A stretch of 6,401 nt of DNA from Acidobacteriota bacterium (GCA_029863825.1 JAOTUP010000123.1:1-6401), one strand, 5' to 3'. Counted from the first letter of the stretch, positions 1 through 5,721 are shown. Numbers and translations are program-made. Notes: generated by a model from the sequence alone, not told the origin.

Positions 1-543
1 GTTCTTGACCTTGACCGACAGGGTCTTGTCCCCGCCGACGAGCACGTCGCCGAAGTCGAGGCTGTCGGGTTTGAGGTCGATGTCGGGTCCATCGCTTGTC
101 GGAGCATCGTCGACACCTCGCCCGCGCAGTGACACGTCGACCGTCGGATGCTTCGGGTCGTTGCTCGCGATCGTCAGGCATCCCCTGTCCGAGCCGGCGT
201 CGACCGGTGCATAGATCACTTCCAGGTTCATGGTCTCTTTCGGCGCCAGCGTCACAGCGCCGGGTGGAGAGAAACTGAATTCGGCGCTCGTATCGGCGCA
301 CGGCGTGATCGCACTGATCTCGAGATCCGCGCTGCCCCGGTTGCGTATCTTTGCCGCCTTCGTCTTCGTTTCTCCGATGCTCACGCCGCCGAACTCGATC
401 TTCGAAGGAGACACACTGATTCTCGGATCGTCCGTCTTCTGCGCCTGCGCTGGCGTCACGAAGCATGCGGTTGCGATGAATCCACCTGCCACGACCGCCA
501 TGAGTAGCGGTCGAAATCTCATCCCTGTGCCGTGTCCCGTCAT
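1..543 (-). CDS. Secreted choice-of-anchor-D / ASH-domain protein (5' part, runs off the left edge)
   Basis: The reading frame is open from the ATG at 543 down to base 1 (181 residues, no stop), so the C-terminus lies outside the window. Residues 8-34 look like a signal peptide: basic MRFRP, then a hydrophobic core, then an A-Q-A site giving cleavage before Gln35. A weak lipobox-like ATAC ending at Cys27 is a less likely alternative. Residues about 40-143 form one immunoglobulin-like ASH/HYDIN-type repeat. It starts ISVSPSKIEFGGVSIGE and has the typical I-R-N-R-G-S-A-D-L turn, a central Y-A-P-V and a closing V-S-L-R-G-R-G. A second copy begins near 154 (IDLKPDSLDFGDVLVG). Cys82 and Cys122 in the first repeat could form a disulfide. 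The start at 543 is preferred over the Met at 522 because GGAGGG (548-553) sits four bases upstream of it. Such domains generally act as extracytoplasmic binding or structural modules; the specific role cannot be told. Confidence 0.88.
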   Translation of the reverse strand, partial: MTGHGTGMRFRPLLMAVVAGGFIATACFVTPAQAQKTDDPRISVSPSKIEFGGVSIGETKTKAAKIRNRGSADLEISAITPCADTSAEFSFSPPGAVTLAPKETMNLEVIYAPVDAGSDRGCLTIASNDPKHPTVDVSLRGRGVDDAPTSDGPDIDLKPDSLDFGDVLVGGDKTLSVKVKN

Positions 544-651
544 TGAACCCTCCGTCTCCATCTCCTTCGCCGGCTATCGCGCTCTCGGTCACGCAACCGG
601 AGGTCTATGAATCCCCTGGAGCTTAGGCGTCTTGCTCCTGCCATGACTGTT

Positions 652-667
652 AGCAATTCCACTGCCA
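652..667 (-). promoter_or_regulatory. Sigma-54 (RpoN)-type -24/-12 promoter candidate for the ASH-domain gene
   Basis: Read on the minus strand, this is TGGCAGTGGAATTGCT. It matches the sigma-54 consensus TGGCACGNNNNTTGCW at every fixed position except two (C to G and G to T after TGGCA). The GG and GC dinucleotides are exactly ten bases apart, as the family requires. Counting from the -12 C at 653, transcription would begin near 641, giving a leader of about 98 bases before the ATG at 543. If real, expression would need RpoN and an AAA+ enhancer-binding protein. No such regulator gene is in the window. Confidence 0.6.
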
Positions 668-965
668 GCCACGGTCCTTCTTCAGGGTACTGTACGAGTC
701 GGCTTATGCACGAACCTGCATGGGCAAATAACCTGCGAACGTGCCCGCCCTGGGGCGAGTCGCTGGGAAATTTCTTCCGCCCTCGAGGCCTCGATGCCTG
801 CGAACATCCCGCTGCAGGAGCTGGCCGGAGTGGTGCGGCGAGACAGAGGCCCGAAGGCTTTCCTGAGTCGCTGCTGCAGTCTGGGAGTCAACCACTCCAG
901 AATCGTTCTGGGGGTACTCAGGGAGTCAGTGAGGCGCTCGATGGTGAGGCCTCAAGAAAGCTGGA

Positions 966-989
966 AACCAGGCTTGTACAAGCCTGGTT
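966..989 (-). terminator. Probable intrinsic terminator of the tRNA operon
   Basis: This is a perfect 24-base inverted repeat: ten-base arms (AACCAGGCTT and AAGCCTGGTT) around the four-base loop GTAC. It starts 16 bases past the CCA end of tRNA-Arg(CCG). On the minus strand the stem runs into TTTCC and then CTTTCTT, so the T-tract is short and interrupted. Position and stem strength favour a terminator, while the imperfect T-tract lowers certainty. Confidence 0.6.
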
Positions 990-1005
990 CTATTGCAGAA
1001 AAGGC

Positions 1006-1082
1006 TGGTGCGCCCTAGAGGACTCGAACCTCTGACCTACAGCTCCGGAGGCTGTCGCTCTATCCAGCTGAGCTAAGGGCGC
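1006..1082 (-). tRNA. tRNA-Arg (anticodon CCG)
   Basis: A full cloverleaf can be drawn by hand. The acceptor stem GCGCCCT pairs with AGGGCGC, and the D stem is GCTC/GAGC. The anticodon stem ACAGC/GCTGT encloses the loop CTCCGGA (anticodon CCG, reads CGG). The T stem AGAGG/CCTCT encloses TTCGAGT. The discriminator base is A, and CCA is encoded at 1006-1008. It is the last gene of a four-tRNA operon, 18 bases after tRNA-His, and is followed by a strong hairpin. Confidence 0.97.
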
Positions 1083-1100
1083 TCTTGGCCGATCGACAAA

Positions 1101-1177
1101 TGGGGTGGGCGAGGGGACTTGAACCCCCAACCACTTGAACCACAATCAAGTGCTCTACCGATTGAGCTACGCCCACC
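1101..1177 (-). tRNA. tRNA-His (anticodon GTG)
   Basis: The acceptor stem GTGGGCG pairs with CGCCCAC. The anticodon stem CTTGA/TCAAG holds the loop TTGTGGT, giving anticodon GTG. The T stem is GGGGG/CCCCT with one wobble pair. The histidine-specific extra G-1 is encoded (C at 1177 on the plus strand) and faces discriminator C73. This is the identity element bacterial HisRS recognises, and here it is genomic rather than added later. CCA is encoded at 1101-1103. It lies 14 bases after tRNA-Arg(TCT) in the same operon. Confidence 0.97.
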
Positions 1178-1191
1178 ATACTTTCAAATCT

Positions 1192-1268
1192 TGGCCTGCC
1201 AGGAGGGACTCGAACCCCCGACCCGCGGCTTAGAAGGCCGCTGCTCTATCCAGCTGAGCTACTGGCAG
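1192..1268 (-). tRNA. tRNA-Arg (anticodon TCT)
   Basis: The acceptor stem CTGCCAG/CTGGCAG is perfect. The D stem is GCTC/GAGC. The anticodon stem GCGGC/GCCGC holds the loop CTTCTAA, giving anticodon TCT for AGA codons (and AGG by wobble). The T stem is GGGGG/CCCTC with one G-T pair. The discriminator is G, and CCA is encoded at 1192-1194. It is the second gene of the operon, 44 bases after tRNA-Pro. Confidence 0.97.
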
Positions 1269-1312
1269 CCGACGACAGAGTCCCCTCCGCCGCCCCGCGG
1301 GATGAGGGCTGC

Positions 1313-1389
1313 TGGTCGGGGCGCCGAGATTTGAACTCGGGACCCCCTGCTCCCAAAGCAGGTGCGCTACCAGGCTGCGCCACGCCCCG
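1313..1389 (-). tRNA. tRNA-Pro (anticodon TGG)
   Basis: The acceptor stem CGGGGCG/CGCCCCG is closed by the C1-G72 pair, and the discriminator is A. C1-G72 and A73 are typical of bacterial tRNA-Pro. The D stem is GCGC/GCGC. The anticodon stem CCTGC/GCAGG holds the loop TTTGGGA, giving anticodon TGG. The T stem CCGAG/CTCGG encloses TTCAAAT. CCA is encoded at 1313-1315. It is the first gene of the operon, and its 5' end lies about six bases from the predicted transcription start. Confidence 0.97.
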
Positions 1390-1401
1390 TCAGGGCCCGT
1401 C

Positions 1402-1430
1402 AGTGTACGAGAGCGGGCAAGGGGTGTCAA
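1402..1430 (-). promoter_or_regulatory. Sigma-70-type promoter of the tRNA operon
   Basis: On the minus strand, TTGACA (1425-1430) and TACACT (1402-1407) are separated by exactly 17 bases. The -35 box is a perfect consensus and the -10 box matches four of six positions. The next bases, GACGGGCCC, form a GC-rich discriminator of the kind linked to stringent (ppGpp) control of stable-RNA promoters. Transcription would start near 1395, only about six bases before mature tRNA-Pro, so the RNase P leader would be very short. Confidence 0.85.
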
Positions 1431-1444
1431 TTTGGAAAAGCCGG

Positions 1445-1450
1445 TAGACT
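1445..1450 (+). promoter_or_regulatory. Possible -10 element (TAGACT) just upstream of the sulfurase-like gene
   Basis: TAGACT lies ten bases before the ATG at 1461. It falls within the 71-bp spacer that also carries the divergent tRNA promoter. No convincing -35 box is visible 16-18 bases upstream. A start about seven bases downstream of the hexamer would leave a leader of only about three bases, which would fit the absence of a Shine-Dalgarno sequence. Confidence 0.3.
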
Positions 1451-1460
1451 TCTGGCTCTG

Positions 1461-2894
1461 ATGGTCGAGATTCAGAACACCCCTCTCGTCGGATCGCTCG
1501 ACATCGCCTTTCAGGCGTTCATCGAGGCCTGTCCGGATTTCCTCCGCACACGACGGATCGACGAATTACGGAAGAAGGAGTTCTCTCGTCTCGACGCGCT
1601 GGGACACGTCTATCTCGACTACACGGGAGCCGGTCTCTACTCCGAGTCCCAGGTTCGCCAGCACGCCGACTTCTTGCTCAACCATGTGCTCGGCAACCCA
1701 CATTCGACGAACCCCACCTCTGTCGGCACGACGGAGAATGTCGAGCGCTGTCGCCGGCGGATTCTCACCTTCTTCAACGCCGAACCCGACGAGTACGTCG
1801 TCATCTTCACTGCCAATGCCAGTCACTCCCTGAAGCTTGTCGGCGAATCGTACCCCTTCGAGCCGGGTGACCGGTTTCTCCTGACGTTCGACAACCACAA
1901 CTCGGTCAACGGCATCCGCGAGTTCGATCGCGCTCACGGCGCCGAGACGACGTATGTGCCGGTGATGCCTCCGGACATGGTCGTGACCGACGAGACGGTG
2001 GTTCGCTTCCTCGACCTTCCTTGCGTGGGCAGCCACAAGCTTTTTGCCTATCCGGCGCAATCGAACTTCTCAGGCGTCCACCACCCGCTGGAATGGATCG
2101 CCCAGGCACAGAGCCGAGGCTGGGACGTGTTGCTCGACGCCGCCGCCTTCGTACCGACGAACCGCCTCGACCTGTCGCTGTGGCACCCGGATTTCGTGGC
2201 TTTGTCCTTTTACAAGATGTTCGGCCATCCCACTGGCGTCGGTGCCTTGATCGCTCGCCGGCAGGCGCTCGACAAACTCCATCGTCCGTGGTTCGCCGGT
2301 GGCACGATCGAAGTCGCCTCGGTACAGGCCGATCGCTACTACATGGCCGCCGGCGCCGCCGCGTTCGAGGACGGTACGCTCGACTATTCGAACATCCCAG
2401 CCGTTGAAGATGGGCTCGACTTCATCGACTCCGTAGGCATGGATGTCATCCATGACCGGGTGCAGCTCCTCGCCGGCTGGATGATCGAGCAGCTCCTCGA
2501 GCTCGAGTACCCGAACGGCTCCCCTCTCATCCGCCTGTACGGTCCTCGTTCGACAGAGCGGCGTGGCGCGACCTTGGCGCTCAACTTCTGCGATCGAGAC
2601 GGCGCGATCATCGACCAGGAAGTGGTCGAGAGACTGGCCAGCGAGCGGAGAATCTCGCTCCGGACCGGGTGCTTCTGCAATCCCGGGGCCGGCGAGGTCG
2701 CCCTCGGCCTCTCCGCCAGCGAGATCACCTCCTGCTTCAGTGCCGCACCCGAGCGCATGAGCTACGAAGACTTCAGAAACTGCATCCGGGGCGGCAGTGG
2801 TGCAGTGCGCGTCTCGGTCGGCCTGCCGAGCACTTTCGCCGACGTCTACGCCTTCGTCGACTTCGCCAAGAGTTTTCTCGGCATGAGGGCGTGA
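1461..2894 (+). CDS. PLP-dependent class V aminotransferase-fold enzyme, molybdenum cofactor sulfurase-like (NifS-like domain only)
   Basis: The 477-residue protein has the fold-type I cysteine desulfurase layout, closest by motif to the N-terminal half of eukaryotic Moco sulfurase (MOCOS/ABA3). Motifs in order: YLDYTGAGLYSESQ (51-64), GNPHSTNPTS (78-87), VIFTANASHSLKLV (114-127), DNHNSVNGIRE (144-154), LLDAAAFVPTN with Asp226 for the PLP ring nitrogen, and SFYKMFGHPTGVGAL with Lys252 as the likely Schiff-base lysine. These are followed by FEDGTLDYSNIPA (302-314) and RTGCFCNPGA (401-410), whose Cys403/Cys405 pair would carry the persulfide. The C-terminal MOSC domain of the roughly 800-residue eukaryotic enzymes is absent. 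The family moves cysteine sulfur to an acceptor in the cytosol; the acceptor here is unknown, and no Moco or xanthine dehydrogenase gene is nearby. The frame is open upstream to 1362, but that lies inside tRNA-Pro, so the ATG at 1461 is chosen despite lacking a Shine-Dalgarno. Confidence 0.88.
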   Translation: MVEIQNTPLVGSLDIAFQAFIEACPDFLRTRRIDELRKKEFSRLDALGHVYLDYTGAGLYSESQVRQHADFLLNHVLGNPHSTNPTSVGTTENVERCRRRILTFFNAEPDEYVVIFTANASHSLKLVGESYPFEPGDRFLLTFDNHNSVNGIREFDRAHGAETTYVPVMPPDMVVTDETVVRFLDLPCVGSHKLFAYPAQSNFSGVHHPLEWIAQAQSRGWDVLLDAAAFVPTNRLDLSLWHPDFVALSFYKMFGHPTGVGALIARRQALDKLHRPWFAGGTIEVASVQADRYYMAAGAAAFEDGTLDYSNIPAVEDGLDFIDSVGMDVIHDRVQLLAGWMIEQLLELEYPNGSPLIRLYGPRSTERRGATLALNFCDRDGAIIDQEVVERLASERRISLRTGCFCNPGAGEVALGLSASEITSCFSAAPERMSYEDFRNCIRGGSGAVRVSVGLPSTFADVYAFVDFAKSFLGMRA

Positions 2895-2921
2895 GGCGTG
2901 GGGCGCGGGGCGTGGGGCGTG
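2895..2921 (+). repeat. Heptamer tandem repeat GGCGTGG, about 3.9 copies
   Basis: Immediately after the stop codon at 2894 come GGCGTGG, GGCGCGG, GGCGTGG and GGCGTG. These are copies of a seven-base unit with one substitution. The tract is strand-biased (G-rich on the plus strand). It could be replication slippage or a small G-rich structure in the 3' UTR. No function can be assigned. Confidence 0.75.
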
Positions 2922-2947
2922 CAAGACCATTTCCATGGGCGGTCTTG
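2922..2947 (+). repeat. Inverted repeat downstream of the sulfurase-like gene (weak terminator candidate)
   Basis: CAAGACC (2922-2928) and GGTCTTG (2941-2947) form a seven-base-pair stem around a 12-base loop containing the palindrome CCATGG. The stem begins 28 bases past the stop codon. No T-tract follows on either strand, so a classic intrinsic terminator is not supported. The rest of the gap up to 3151 shows only a short GGATC/GATCC hairpin at 3012-3025 and no gene. Confidence 0.35.
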
Positions 2948-3151
2948 AATAACAGCTCTTCGGCACCTCTCCCGGTTCAAGCCAGAGCCATTGAACGGCG
3001 ATCCGGTCTCGGGATCTCACGATCCTCACTGAGCTAACAAGACCAAGATTGCGAGGTCGTCCCGGCACGCAAGCCCAGCGCGTTCAGGGAAGACCGAGAC
3101 GCTCTCTTCCGGTGCGCATCGGCCCACCGCTCGCATTCCCTCGAGGAGCGC

Positions 3152-3157
3152 TACAAT
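3152..3157 (+). promoter_or_regulatory. -10-like element TACAAT immediately before the transporter start
   Basis: TACAAT matches five of six bases of the sigma-70 -10 consensus and ends six bases before the GTG at 3164. The expected transcription start therefore coincides with the start codon. No TTGACA-like -35 box is visible 16-18 bases upstream. The nearest purine-rich motif, GAGGAG (3143-3148), is 15 bases from the GTG, too far for normal ribosome binding. Confidence 0.45.
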
Positions 3158-3163
3158 TCCGCG

Positions 3164-5497
3164 GTGACCTTCGAAATCGGCTTCCTCTTTGCTCTCCTGG
3201 CCGTCATGGTCTATCTGTTCCTTACCGAGAAGCTGCCGGTGGATCTCACGGCATTCCTCGGATTGATGATTCTCGTTTTCGGCGGCTTCCTGACCCCGGC
3301 CGAGGCCTTCACCGGCTTCTCGTCGCCGGCGGTCATCACCATGCTGTCGGTATTCATTGTCGGCGCGGCGCTGCTCGAAACCGGTGTGGCGGACATGATT
3401 GGCGGGCGCATTCACAAGATCGTCGGCAGCAGCGAAGTGCGGCTTATCGTCGTGTTGATGCTGGTCGCCGGAGCCTTGTCAGCCTTCATGAACAACATTG
3501 CCGCTACCGCAGTGATGATGCCCGCAGTCGCCTCGATCGCCCAGCGCGCCAAACTCGCTCCGTCGCGCCTGTTCATGCCGCTCGCCTTCGGCGCCATCCT
3601 CGGTGGCACGACGACGCTGGTAGGAACGCCGCCCAACATCCTTGCCGCGCAAATGCTCGCCGAGCGCGGTCTCGAGCCCTTCTCTCTCTTCGACTTCACT
3701 CCCATCGGCTTGGCGCTCCTGGGGGTCGGCACGCTCTTCATGGCGACCATCGGCCGCAAGCTCCTGCCGGTGCGCGAGCACCGCGGCCTGACGGCGACCG
3801 ACGCTGGGGATCTGACGCAGGTCTATCAGCTCCAGGAGCGACTGTTCTCGATTCGCATTCCACCCGACTCGCCACTCGACGGGTTGACGCTCGCCGCAAC
3901 CCGGCTCGGCAACACGCTGGGGTTCAAGGTCCTGGCGATCCTGCGTGACGGAAGGACCCGACTGGCACCCGAAGGGGAGGCAGTTCTCAAGGGTGGCGAC
4001 GTGCTGTTCGTGGACGGCGCCATAGAGGAGCTGAGGCGGCTCCTGCAGCTGCAGAGCCTGGAGGTCAAGGAAACCGGACTCGACCAGGTGCCGGCACCGC
4101 TCCAGGGTATTGCTGGCATGCGATTCAGGGTCGCTCCGCAATCGACACTCATCGGCCACAGTCTGCGCGATCTCGAGTTTCGAAAGCGTTTCGGCCTCGT
4201 CGTCATCGGGCTGCGGCGCGCGGATCTCCTGCGGCGCACGCATCTCGCCGAAGAGTTACTGCTCGAAGGTGACGAGATTCTGGCCCTGGGAACCGAGGAG
4301 CGTCTTGGCACGTTAGTCGATCAATCGGATTTCGAAATACTCGAGACTGGATTCTCTGCCGTTCGCGATCTTTCCGACCAGCTCTTTTCTATTCGGATAC
4401 CGGAGGGCTCGCCGTTGGCTGGCGCGACCATCGCCGGGAGCCGGCTCAGCGAGCTTGTGGGCCTGACGGTGGCCGGTCTGGTGCGCGATGATGAGACCCG
4501 GCTCGCGATAAGTCCGGATGAGACGCTGCAGGCCGGTGATCGCCTTCTCGTGACCGCCGAGCCGGCGATGATCCTCAACCTCGAACAACTGGGGGAAGTC
4601 CAGGTTGAATCCGACTCTGCTGCCGCTCCTCTGGAGTCCGAGGACGTCGGCATGGTCGAGGCTGCGGTGGCGCCGCGCTCCTCCGTGGCGGGCAAAACCC
4701 TGGCAGAGCTTCACTTTCGTGACCGCTATGGCCTGCTGGCCCTGGCGCTGTGGAGACAGGGCAAAGCGCTCCACAAGGACTTCTCGAACGTCAAGCTCGA
4801 GTTCGGCGATGCGCTGCTTCTTCACGGCTCGCGCGACAAGATCCGGCGGTTGGCGCAGGAACCGGACTTCGTCGTGCTGTCGGAAGCGCATCAGGCGCCG
4901 CGCCGCACGAAGAAAGCAAAGTACGCCTTCGCCTGCCTGCTGCTGATGGTCGCCCTGGTCGCCACCGGCTTGCAGCCGATTCACGTCGCCGCCTTCGCCG
5001 CGGCATCCTTGGTGATCCTGGCGGGCGGCTTGACGATGCAGGAGGCCTACCGGGCGATCGAGTGGAAAGCGATATTTCTCGTCGCGGCGGTGCTGCCCGT
5101 CGGCGTCGCCATGGAGCGTACGGGGGCGGCGCAGTTGCTCGCCGACAGCGTCATCACGGTCGCCGGCCCGATCGGCAGCGTCGCGACCCTGGCGGCGCTC
5201 GCCGTCATGGCGAGCCTCCTCAGTCAGGGACTGGACGGCGCTCCGGCCGTCGTCCTCATGGCGCCGGTCGTCATCCAGGCGGCCGAGGGCCTGGGAACGA
5301 GTCCGTACCCGATGATGATGGCCGTGAGTCTCGCCGCCTCGGCCGCGTTCATGACGCCGTTCAGCCACAAGGCCAACCTGTTGGTCATGGGTGCCGGTGG
5401 GTATCGCTCGAGCGACTACCTGAAGGTCGGTTCCGCTTTGACCGTTGTTTTATTGGCGCTCATGGTTCTCCTGGTGCCGATCTTTTTCCCGTTCTGA
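3164..5497 (+). CDS. SLC13/DASS-family transporter with four RCK_C (TrkA-C) domains
   Basis: The 777-residue inner-membrane protein has two membrane halves around a long cytoplasmic insert. N-terminal half (about 1-200): TEKLPVDLTAFLGL, then the SNT-like signature FMNNIAATAVMMP (108-120), then the re-entrant-loop motif GGTTTLVGTPPNI (147-159). C-terminal half (about 585-777): EWKAIFLVAAVLPVGVAME (633-651), then TPFSHKANLLVMGAGGYRSSDYLKVG (in parts 731-740 and 741-756). The insert holds four RCK_C-type domains at about 226-294, 319-384, 406-473 and 497-564. These usually bind small ligands and gate transport. The family moves anions such as dicarboxylates or sulfate, often with sodium; the substrate cannot be told here. 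Most bacterial relatives carry two such domains, so four is unusual. The C-terminal half lacks the second SNT signature: SLLSQGLDGAPAVVLMAP (684-701) stands where S-N-N/T is expected. The GTG start preserves the first membrane segment; an ATG at 3206 would remove it. Confidence 0.9.
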   Translation: MTFEIGFLFALLAVMVYLFLTEKLPVDLTAFLGLMILVFGGFLTPAEAFTGFSSPAVITMLSVFIVGAALLETGVADMIGGRIHKIVGSSEVRLIVVLMLVAGALSAFMNNIAATAVMMPAVASIAQRAKLAPSRLFMPLAFGAILGGTTTLVGTPPNILAAQMLAERGLEPFSLFDFTPIGLALLGVGTLFMATIGRKLLPVREHRGLTATDAGDLTQVYQLQERLFSIRIPPDSPLDGLTLAATRLGNTLGFKVLAILRDGRTRLAPEGEAVLKGGDVLFVDGAIEELRRLLQLQSLEVKETGLDQVPAPLQGIAGMRFRVAPQSTLIGHSLRDLEFRKRFGLVVIGLRRADLLRRTHLAEELLLEGDEILALGTEERLGTLVDQSDFEILETGFSAVRDLSDQLFSIRIPEGSPLAGATIAGSRLSELVGLTVAGLVRDDETRLAISPDETLQAGDRLLVTAEPAMILNLEQLGEVQVESDSAAAPLESEDVGMVEAAVAPRSSVAGKTLAELHFRDRYGLLALALWRQGKALHKDFSNVKLEFGDALLLHGSRDKIRRLAQEPDFVVLSEAHQAPRRTKKAKYAFACLLLMVALVATGLQPIHVAAFAAASLVILAGGLTMQEAYRAIEWKAIFLVAAVLPVGVAMERTGAAQLLADSVITVAGPIGSVATLAALAVMASLLSQGLDGAPAVVLMAPVVIQAAEGLGTSPYPMMMAVSLAASAAFMTPFSHKANLLVMGAGGYRSSDYLKVGSALTVVLLALMVLLVPIFFPF
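3830..4900 (+). repeat. Internal tandem duplication in the transporter gene (two units of about 180 codons)
   Basis: Protein residues about 223-402 and 403-579 align as two copies of one unit, each an A-type then a B-type RCK_C domain. LFSIRIP begins at residues 227 and 407, exactly 180 apart. VAPQSTLIG (323-331) matches VAPRSSVAG (502-510), 179 apart. The linker SDFEIL (388-393) matches PDFVVL (567-572), also 179 apart. The DNA copies, split near 4370, are well diverged, so the duplication is old rather than a recent slippage or assembly artefact. Confidence 0.8.
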
Positions 5498-5683
5498 CGA
5501 GATCCGCCTTTTCGGGACCGACATCGGGCCAGCACACGGGAGAATGCTGCACCCTCTCGCGGTGCCCGCCAGACGCTCCGACCCGGGCACTCGTAACCTG
5601 TCTTCTAGCGCAATGAACCGCGAGAAGTCCGGGTGCAGAACGTCTCGAGCGCCGCATGCGACCCGGAAACAGAGTGCGAGAGC

Positions 5684-5689
5684 TAGAAT
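5684..5689 (+). promoter_or_regulatory. -10-like element TAGAAT upstream of the DinB-family gene
   Basis: TAGAAT matches five of six bases of the -10 consensus and is preceded by GC, as is TACAAT at 3152. A start near 5696 would give a leader of about 26 bases containing the Shine-Dalgarno at 5709-5714. No -35 box is evident. The rest of the 5498-5721 gap shows only a GCACC/GGTGC hairpin (5549-5553 and 5561-5565, loop of seven) without a T-tract, and no gene. Confidence 0.4.
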
Positions 5690-5721
5690 CCTCAGACAAA
5701 CACTCAGCAGGAGGTTGAACC

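Larger units (their letters stand above)
544..1005. other. 462-bp intergenic region without a convincing gene
   Basis: This stretch lies upstream of the ASH-domain gene and downstream of the tRNA operon, which are both on the minus strand. It contains the sigma-54-like site (652-667), the presumed tRNA-operon terminator (966-989) and two minor structures. One is a pair of AACCTGC direct repeats (713-719 and 730-736) enclosed by GCACG/CGTGC arms (708-712 and 740-744). The other is a short hairpin with arms 895-902 and 906-913 and loop TCG. Open frames exist on both strands, but none has a good ribosome site, a recognisable motif or a plausible end; the longest plus-strand one reads into tRNA-Arg. 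Confidence 0.6.

Noticed and set aside
607..1035. Plus-strand 142-codon open frame ending in ALEDSNL
   Set aside because: Its C-terminus is read from the antisense strand of tRNA-Arg(CCG), a classic spurious translation. There is no ribosome site or recognisable domain.
1119..1334. Plus-strand open frame containing QEGLEPPTRGLEGRCSIQLSYW
   Set aside because: It is translated from the antisense of tRNA-His, tRNA-Arg and tRNA-Pro. The motif is a well-known false protein arising from tRNA genes.
1006..1389. tRNA cluster as an integration site for a mobile element
   Set aside because: No integrase, no duplicated tRNA 3' end outside the genes themselves and no foreign-looking DNA adjoins the cluster within the window.
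1230..1430. Minus-strand open frame containing GVPSSNLGAPT and VAQLDRAAAF
   Set aside because: It overlaps tRNA-Pro and tRNA-Arg(TCT) in sense. Its apparent motifs are tRNA sequence.
1362..1460. N-terminal extension of the sulfurase-like gene to the ATG at 1362
   Set aside because: The extension would start inside tRNA-Pro and cross its promoter. The extra 33 residues are low-complexity and basic with no family similarity.
2070..3068. 332-codon minus-strand open frame
   Set aside because: It lies antisense to the sulfurase-like gene, whose family motifs are unmistakable. The opposite frame is Arg/Glu/Gly-rich, as expected for a high-GC shadow.
4313..5368. 351-codon minus-strand open frame, and similar long frames antisense to the transporter
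   Set aside because: These are shadows of the high-GC transporter gene. They are rich in Arg, His, Gln and Asp with no recognisable domain.
4750..5616. 288-codon plus-strand frame overlapping the transporter 3' end
   Set aside because: It is an Arg/Gly-rich out-of-frame reading of the transporter. The transmembrane segments of the real frame are continuous across the region.
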